Part shown: piece by piece, positions 59,137 through 64,000 of the stretch
How the letters are laid out: the number at the start of each line of letters is the position of its first letter
Position numbering within the stretch: the stretch's first letter is position 1
Origin: SIG299 sp964544055
GTDB taxonomy: Bacteria > Bacillota > Clostridia > Lachnospirales > Lachnospiraceae
Reading direction: 5' to 3'
NCBI GenBank assembly: GCA_964544055.1
Contig: CAZJAA010000009.1
Span: 1 to 64,000 of the forward strand
DNA length: 64,000 nt
Position numbers and translations under genes: made by a program
Notes under the pieces: model-generated
Told to the model about the DNA's origin: nothing
The model's input: only the letters and a program-made list of their open reading frames with translations
Databases searched by the model: none

Positions 59137-59184
59137 GGTTCATATTTTGGTTCATATTTTGGTTCATATTTTGGTTTATATTCA
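59137..59184. repeat. 12-bp tandem repeat before the GH5 gene
   Basis: GGTTCATATTTT occurs three times exactly (59137, 59149, 59161), and a fourth degenerate unit GGTTTATATTCA follows at 59173. On the coding strand the unit is AAAATATGAACC, and the array ends directly against the AGGAGG ribosome site, so it lies in the mRNA leader. Confidence 0.95.
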
Positions 59185-59251
59185 GATATTTTCTGCAATA
59201 GGTTTTATACTTGATGATGCTGTGGCTAGCGATATCTTGACTAATGATTTA

Positions 59252-59374
59252 GCAAAAGGTCGCACGACTTTGTCGTGCTGACATATTTGCATAGGAAAGC
59301 ATCTTGAAAAATGAGTTTTTCAGAGTGCTTTCCTATGCAAATGTTTCACATCACGTTGTGATGTGAACTTTTGC
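59252..59374. repeat. Cloverleaf-shaped inverted-repeat element
   Basis: An outer 7-bp stem GCAAAAG / CTTTTGC (59252-59258, 59368-59374) closes three hairpins. Hairpin 1 is GCACGAC-TTT-GTCGTGC (59262-59278). Hairpin 2 is a 17-bp stem ATTTGCATAGGAAAGCA (59285-59301 with 59326-59342) topped by TGAAAAA-TGAG-TTTTTCA. Hairpin 3 is TTCACATCAC-GTT-GTGATGTGAA (59345-59367). It is non-coding, upstream of the GH5 gene. It is not a tRNA. A mobile palindromic repeat or a structured RNA are both possible. Confidence 0.75.
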
Positions 59375-59388
59375 CACATCATGGCGAT

Positions 59389-59466
59389 AGTAACGTCATA
59401 GCAATAATAACATCATAGTAACAGTAACATCATAACATCATAATATCATAATACCATAATAGTAAC
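59389..59466. repeat. AT-rich short imperfect repeats (TAACATCATA-like)
   Basis: A run of imperfect copies of TAACATCATA/TAATATCATA/TAGTAAC covers about 78 bases between the cloverleaf element and hemW. No gene is seen here. Confidence 0.7.
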
Positions 59467-59510
59467 ACAAGAATCATTGTAATACTTCATACACAGTTCT
59501 TCTTTTTCAG

Positions 59511-60710
59511 CTACCGTCGCACAAACTCCTCTGGTACAAATTCTAAAAACACCTGGTTGCTTACGTCAATTCCGGCATCCGTCAGAGCAATCCGGTCACC
59601 GTCGGTTACGAGAAGCTCCAGCTTTTTCAATTTCTGCAAGGCAGTTCCGTACACGGTTTCAATTGGTCTGCCAAACCGCTTTTGAAATTCTTCCCGGCTG
59701 ACACCGCACATCCGGCGGAGTCCTAAAATCATAAATTCTTCCATCTGCTCCGATTCTACCAGCCGTTCGATTTCGCGGCGGACATCCCTTCCTGCCTCTG
59801 CATCCTCCATATAAACTGACAAATCTGTTTCGTTATGATATCTCGCATTGGTAAACAATGAAGATGCTCCTAAGCCCACGCCAATATATTCGGTGCCCAT
59901 CCAGTAAGAGGAATTGTGCCTGCTTTCAAAGCCCGGTTTTGCATAGTTGGATATTTCGTAGCGTTCATAACCCGCCTTGCACAGACGCTCCTTTGTATAC
60001 GCATACATGGCACGGTCAGTTTCCTCCTCTGGCAAATCTGCCCGCTTTTCTTTGCCTTCGGCATACTGCTCATAAAACGGTGTTCCTTCTTCCACAATTA
60101 AGCTATAGGAAGAAATATGCTCCGGATTTAAGGAAAGAATTGCTTCTACATTTTCTTTATAATCCTCCAGTGTCTGCAAAGGCAAGGCAGAAATCAAATC
60201 CACACTGATATTTTCAAATCCAGCTTTCCTTGCCCAGGCTACCGTATTATTTGCATCTTCAAAGGTATGAATTCTGCCAAGCAGTGCAAGCTCCTCCTGC
60301 TTTGCCGACTGCACTCCGATACTTAAGCGGTTGATGCCAAGCTCCCGGTAACGCACCAGCTTGTCCTTTGTTACTGTTTTCGGATTTACTTCCAGCGTCA
60401 CCTCCGCTTCTTCCATCGCAATCGTAAAACTATTCTGAATGGTTTTTAGTATCAGTTCCAACAGCTCCACCGGAAGCACTGATGGCGTACCGCCGCCAAA
60501 ATACAGCGTTTTCAACTCATACTCTTTGGTCAGCTCCTGATATTCTGCAATTTCTCTGCACAACGCATCTACATACCTTTTTTTTACTGTCTCATCCGCC
60601 GGTGCCGATAAAAAATCGCAGTAATTGCACTTCTTGACACAAAACGGTATATGCACATACAAACCAAGCAGCTTTTTGGGTTCCGTTTTTTTCTTTTTTA
60701 AAAATAACAC
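59511..60710 (-). CDS. hemW: HemW, radical SAM heme chaperone
   Basis: 399 aa radical SAM protein of the HemW (formerly HemN-like) group. Cluster motif is YVHIPFCVKKCNYCDF, followed by LYFGGGTPSVLP, RLSIGVQSAKQEELALLGR and SSYSLIVEEGTPF, with the C-terminal HemW domain. It inserts heme rather than acting as coproporphyrinogen oxidase. It starts at GTG 60710 with AGAGG ten bases upstream. The lepA-hemW order is conserved; a hairpin lies in between. Confidence 0.94.
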   Translation of the reverse strand: MLFLKKKKTEPKKLLGLYVHIPFCVKKCNYCDFLSAPADETVKKRYVDALCREIAEYQELTKEYELKTLYFGGGTPSVLPVELLELILKTIQNSFTIAMEEAEVTLEVNPKTVTKDKLVRYRELGINRLSIGVQSAKQEELALLGRIHTFEDANNTVAWARKAGFENISVDLISALPLQTLEDYKENVEAILSLNPEHISSYSLIVEEGTPFYEQYAEGKEKRADLPEEETDRAMYAYTKERLCKAGYERYEISNYAKPGFESRHNSSYWMGTEYIGVGLGASSLFTNARYHNETDLSVYMEDAEAGRDVRREIERLVESEQMEEFMILGLRRMCGVSREEFQKRFGRPIETVYGTALQKLKKLELLVTDGDRIALTDAGIDVSNQVFLEFVPEEFVRR

Positions 60711-60736
60711 TGTCAGTCTGCCTCTTTTCTAAGCAG

Positions 60737-60760
60737 ATATGTCTGCTGATACAGACATAT
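60737..60760. repeat. 9-bp inverted repeat in the lepA-hemW gap
   Basis: ATATGTCTG (60737-60745) and CAGACATAT (60752-60760) with a six-base loop; no T-run, so a leader or processing hairpin rather than a clear terminator. Confidence 0.45.
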
Positions 60761-60796
60761 CCAATCATAAACCCGAATTGTTCCGCACCGATTATA

Positions 60797-62611
60797 CTAA
60801 TCCTCGTCCAATTTCAGTACGCTCATGAACGCTTTCTGCGGAATTTCCACATTTCCGACCTGTCTCATGCGCTTTTTGCCTTCCTTCTGCTTTTCCAGAA
60901 GCTTTTTCTTTCTGGAAATATCACCGCCATAGCACTTGGCAAGTACATCCTTACGCATTGCTTTTACGGTCTCTCTGGCAATGATTTTGCTTCCGATGGC
61001 TGCCTGAATCGGAATTTCAAACAGATGTCTCGGAATTTCATCCTTTAAGCGTTCGCACATCCTGCGTCCACGCTCATATGCCGTATCTGCATGTACAATA
61101 AACGATAAGGCATCCACTTCTTCTTTGTTGATTAAAATATCCAGCTTAACAAGCTCGGACGGTACATAGCCCTTTAATTCATAGTCAAATGACGCATAGC
61201 CTTTGGAACGGGATTTCAGTGCATCAAAGAAATCATAAATGATTTCGTTTAACGGAAGCTCATACCGAAGCAGTGCCCTGGTCTGTTCCATATATTCCAT
61301 GCCAAGATAAACACCGCGCCGCTCCTGACACAGCGTCATGATAGCTCCGACAAACTCGGTCGTTACCATAATTTCCGCAGAAACCATCGGCTCCTCCATA
61401 TGCTCAATTTCAGATGGATCCGGCAGATTGGACGGATTGGTAATATCAATAACCTCTCCATCGGTTTTATATACCTTATAAATAACGCTCGGTGCCGTAG
61501 TCACCAAATCAAGGTTATATTCCCTCTCTAAACGCTCCTGAATAATTTCCAGATGCAAAAGTCCAAGGAAACCACAGCGGAAGCCAAAGCCTAGCGCAAT
61601 GGAAGTTTCCGGCTCATAAAACAGCGAAGCATCGTTTAACTGAAGCTTTTCCAGTGCATCCCGCAAATCCGGATACTTGGCTCCATCCGCAGGATACATT
61701 CCACAGTACACCATCGGATTGACCTTTTTATATCCCGGCAAAGGTTCTGCACATGGGCGGTCAGCATCGGTCACAGTATCACCCACACGAGTATCCTTTA
61801 CATTTTTTAAGCTTGCTGTAATATAACCTACCATGCCGGCAGAAAGCTCCTCGCACGGAATAAACTGACCCGGTCCGAAAATACCGATTTCCACAACTTC
61901 TGCCATTGCACTGGTTGCCATCATTTTAATTTTTGTGCCTTTCTTCACCGTACCTTCCATGATACGAATGAACACAATAACGCCCTTGTAGGAATCATAA
62001 ATCGAATCGAAAATAAGTGCCTGAAGCGGTGCCTGTGCATCTCCCTTCGGAGCCGGCACCTTTTTTACAATTGCTTCTAACACATCTTCAATATTTAATC
62101 CGTTTTTTGCAGAAATAAGCGGAGCATCCTCGGCTTCCAGACCAATGACATCCTCAATTTCAGCAATGACACGCTGTGGCTCTGCACTTGGCAGGTCAAT
62201 TTTATTAATGACCGGAATAACATCCAGATTATGATCAATTGCAAGGTACACATTCGCCAGCGTCTGTGCCTCAATTCCTTGCGCCGCATCCACAACCAGC
62301 ACTGCACCCTCACAGGCAGCGAGGCTTCTTGAAACCTCGTAGTTAAAGTCTACATGTCCCGGCGTATCAATGAGATTAAAAATATATTCTTCACCATTCT
62401 TCGCCTTGTAAACCGTACGCACCGTCTGAGCCTTGATTGTAATTCCACGCTCCCGTTCCAGTTCCATGTTATCTAGCACCTGTGCCTGCATTTCGCGGCT
62501 GGTAAGCAGACCTGTTTTTTCGATAATACGGTCTGCCAGGGTAGATTTACCATGGTCGATATGTGCTATAATACAGAAATTTCTGATTTTACTCTGGTCA
62601 ATTGCTGCCAT
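60797..62611 (-). CDS. lepA: Elongation factor 4 (LepA)
   Basis: 604 aa translational GTPase. The G domain has CIIAHIDHGKSTLADRI, DTPGHVDFNYEVSRSLAACEGA and NKIDLPSAEP; domains II and III follow, then the LepA-specific C-terminal domain ending KRMRQVGNVEIPQKAFMSVL. It binds ribosomes and affects initiation and elongation. A promoter lies about 95 bases upstream. Confidence 0.98.
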   Translation of the reverse strand: MAAIDQSKIRNFCIIAHIDHGKSTLADRIIEKTGLLTSREMQAQVLDNMELERERGITIKAQTVRTVYKAKNGEEYIFNLIDTPGHVDFNYEVSRSLAACEGAVLVVDAAQGIEAQTLANVYLAIDHNLDVIPVINKIDLPSAEPQRVIAEIEDVIGLEAEDAPLISAKNGLNIEDVLEAIVKKVPAPKGDAQAPLQALIFDSIYDSYKGVIVFIRIMEGTVKKGTKIKMMATSAMAEVVEIGIFGPGQFIPCEELSAGMVGYITASLKNVKDTRVGDTVTDADRPCAEPLPGYKKVNPMVYCGMYPADGAKYPDLRDALEKLQLNDASLFYEPETSIALGFGFRCGFLGLLHLEIIQERLEREYNLDLVTTAPSVIYKVYKTDGEVIDITNPSNLPDPSEIEHMEEPMVSAEIMVTTEFVGAIMTLCQERRGVYLGMEYMEQTRALLRYELPLNEIIYDFFDALKSRSKGYASFDYELKGYVPSELVKLDILINKEEVDALSFIVHADTAYERGRRMCERLKDEIPRHLFEIPIQAAIGSKIIARETVKAMRKDVLAKCYGGDISRKKKLLEKQKEGKKRMRQVGNVEIPQKAFMSVLKLDED

Positions 62612-62704
62612 TGTATTTCCTCCTAATTATAATAAAACATCCTTTTCATTGCTATTGTAAAAATTCTTGATATACTACCTTACTTTTGCGTGCTGCCAAT
62701 TGAA

Positions 62705-62733
62705 ATAGTAACTGATTCTTTGAAATCTGTCAA
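62705..62733 (-). promoter_or_regulatory. Promoter of lepA-hemW
   Basis: On the minus strand TTGACA (62733-62728), 17 bases, TACTAT (62710-62705). It separates the vegetative lepA-hemW unit from the sporulation genes upstream. Confidence 0.8.
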
Positions 62734-62770
62734 GAAATTACTGCTTCCCGGCAGGAGTAAGTCGTTATGC

Positions 62771-63862
62771 TTATCCGCCAAGCACCTGACTCAACACATC
62801 CGCCAACGGCTCCATTGCATTTTTTGCTTCTTCCACAGTATTCTGCTCTGTTCCAAGCTCAATCAACAGATACCGTTCTTTCAAATGCATGTTGTAACGG
62901 TAATCCTTTAAAAAAATACGGTTCATCAGCCCCGGATACAGTTCGTCTCCTATCAGCTTCATCTGGAAACTGAACGCAAGATTATCCTTTAAATTTTTAT
63001 TTGGAAGATACGTCAGCTTTCCCTTGGTATTCCGGCAAAGACCATTAAACAGCATTACCTTTGCAGTCGGCTTTCCATTGATGGTTGCAACACGCCTTGC
63101 TCCTGCATCCCGGTGCAAATCAATGATTACTTCAATGGACGGATATTGTTCCAGCAGCTCCTCCAGATAGTCCAGAGCATCATTATACGCATAATTCCGG
63201 TTATCTTTTCCGTTTTTCATATCAAACACAGTGGTATCATGCAGCACCTGATAACCGTACTTTTCCTGCAGAATATCCGCAAGCAGTGCTCCTGCTCCCC
63301 TTACCGTATCCTCGGCTTCCCCCGGTCTGCTGTCTGAAAATCCTTCCGAAGCATGCGTATGAAAAATCAAAATCTGCGGGCCGTCTGTTTTTTCCACAGA
63401 CAAATCTCTGGAAATAAAATAATCTGCATCAAATTCTTCGCTCGTCATCTTAGTCGTGGCATTGACTATGTACAGATTTTCTTTTAAATACGTCAAATTT
63501 TGCAGTTGTTCCATTGTATAGCTTTTTTTAACGATCTCTGCCACCTGAATACTTTCTTTAGGGATTTCAAACGCAAGTGGCTTTGGTGTAACCGTTGGTG
63601 AAGGTTCCGGTGTAGCAGACGGCACCGGAATCTGTACACCGATATTTTCCTTTTTCAGTAAAGCTTCATTTCCCTGTGCAAACTCCACGTTCAGAAAACC
63701 GCTCGATACCGGCTCGTCCGCCTCTGTTGCAGCTGTCTGCTGTTTTTCCAAACCATTTCCATCCTTGGCACTTTTTGCAACGGGCAATGCTTTTGTAAAT
63801 AAAAAAAAGAAGCAAAGCAGCAAAATAAGTTCTATTTTAAATTCCTTTTTTTTGATTGACAC
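62771..63862 (-). CDS. spoIIP: Stage II sporulation protein P
   Basis: Membrane-anchored peptidoglycan amidase/endopeptidase needed for engulfment, 363 aa. It has an N-terminal transmembrane anchor (ELILLLCFFFLFTKAL), a low-complexity Pro/Thr linker at about 95-115 (PSATPEPSPTVTPKP), and the SpoIIP domain with ILIFHTHASEGFSDS, EVIIDLHRDAGARR and LIELGTEQNTVEEAKN. I prefer GTG 63862, which has AGGTGGG seven bases upstream; GTG 63874 is possible. The 5' end overlaps gpr by about 26 bases. gpr-spoIIP order is conserved. Confidence 0.94.
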   Translation of the reverse strand: MSIKKKEFKIELILLLCFFFLFTKALPVAKSAKDGNGLEKQQTAATEADEPVSSGFLNVEFAQGNEALLKKENIGVQIPVPSATPEPSPTVTPKPLAFEIPKESIQVAEIVKKSYTMEQLQNLTYLKENLYIVNATTKMTSEEFDADYFISRDLSVEKTDGPQILIFHTHASEGFSDSRPGEAEDTVRGAGALLADILQEKYGYQVLHDTTVFDMKNGKDNRNYAYNDALDYLEELLEQYPSIEVIIDLHRDAGARRVATINGKPTAKVMLFNGLCRNTKGKLTYLPNKNLKDNLAFSFQMKLIGDELYPGLMNRIFLKDYRYNMHLKERYLLIELGTEQNTVEEAKNAMEPLADVLSQVLGG

Positions 63863-64000
63863 GATTAATCCCACCTGCTAATAATTCACTGACATATTGT
63901 ACGGCACTGTCAATGTTTCCCGGCATAACAAAAAAATTTTTCACATCTTCCACAACATCTTCCCGCGCAATAGCTGCTGCATCCAGTACCGTTGGCACTC
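63837..64000 (-). CDS. gpr: Germination protease Gpr (C-terminal end, partial)
   Basis: The frame entering from the right edge reads VPTVLDAAAIAREDVVEDV, then FFVMPGNIDSAVQYVSELLAGGIN and a short tail to TAA at 63837-63839. VPTVxDA and the FFVxPxxID...LSxxI...N end are characteristic of Gpr, the spore protease degrading small acid-soluble proteins at germination. About 53 residues are visible. Overlap with spoIIP and gene order support the assignment. Confidence 0.88.
   Translation of the reverse strand, partial: VPTVLDAAAIAREDVVEDVKNFFVMPGNIDSAVQYVSELLAGGINRVNQKKGI

Noticed and set aside
58907..59167. Minus-strand frame starting in the 12-bp array
   Set aside because: It is an out-of-frame reading of the tandem repeat and GH5 signal region; the GH5 frame has homology and a ribosome site.
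59137..59184. Possible CRISPR array
   Set aside because: The units are contiguous 12-mers with no spacers, and no cas genes are present in the window.

Overview
The window looks like chromosomal DNA of a spore-forming Clostridia, most likely a member of the Lachnospiraceae. The reasons are moderately AT-rich DNA, strong AGGAGG-type ribosome sites, gpr, spoIIP and sigK, a short HisG with HisZ, an RNase J/YrzB/RuvX/IreB block, and several exported proteins with Pro/Thr/Glu linkers. Almost every gene is on the minus strand; only argH, one AI-2E family transporter and a small HPr-like gene are on the plus strand. The genus cannot be fixed from the sequence alone.

Layout in window coordinates (minus-strand transcription runs right to left). 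1-480: the 5' end of what looks like a group IIC intron directly behind the terminator of tRNA-Leu(CAA), then a small palindromic repeat and a 40-residue membrane protein. 555-6553: a histidine operon hisZ-G-D-B-A-IE behind a consensus promoter with overlapping palindromes. It has no hisF, hisH or hisC, and its hisIE carries an N-terminal HisF-like domain in which both catalytic aspartates are asparagine. 6589-24316: a long housekeeping run with recU, three RNA-modification genes, a small alarmone synthetase, an LCP protein, pepD, a PFL protein, an ACT protein, a WalJ-like hydrolase, an unusual FtsA-like protein, coaE, polA and a zinc-finger membrane protein. 24412-25867: argH (+). 26125-29952: a three-gene cassette encoding a membrane SH3b/tudor-like protein and two AAA-type ATPases, the best candidate here for an undescribed system. 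29971-38045: argS, pspC, a nucleoid-associated protein, two AI-2E transporters, an rRNA methyltransferase and GtrA. 38157-45742: sigK without pro-sequence, then U32 protease, trmR, a truncated MltG, rnjA, yrzB, ruvX, ireB and mtaB. 45817-46184: a Crh/HPr-like gene (+). 46243-48597: thiI and its cysteine desulfurase.

48622-64000 is the conserved Firmicutes heat-shock and sporulation neighbourhood: gpr-spoIIP-lepA-hemW, then hrcA-grpE-dnaK-dnaJ-prmA-pepP-rsmE, with a perfect CIRCE operator before hrcA. It is interrupted by a family 5 glycoside hydrolase lipoprotein whose upstream region holds a 12-bp tandem repeat and a cloverleaf-shaped inverted-repeat element. A second structured element with perfect 13-bp ends lies between nifS and rsmE, and its ends match the small palindrome near position 262.

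Functionally the window is mostly core metabolism (His, Arg), translation and tRNA/rRNA modification, replication/repair, proteostasis and sporulation. The unusual material lies in intergenic repeats, in pseudoenzyme-like variants (HisF-like domain, HPr without its histidine, MltG without its catalytic part) and in the ATPase cassette.
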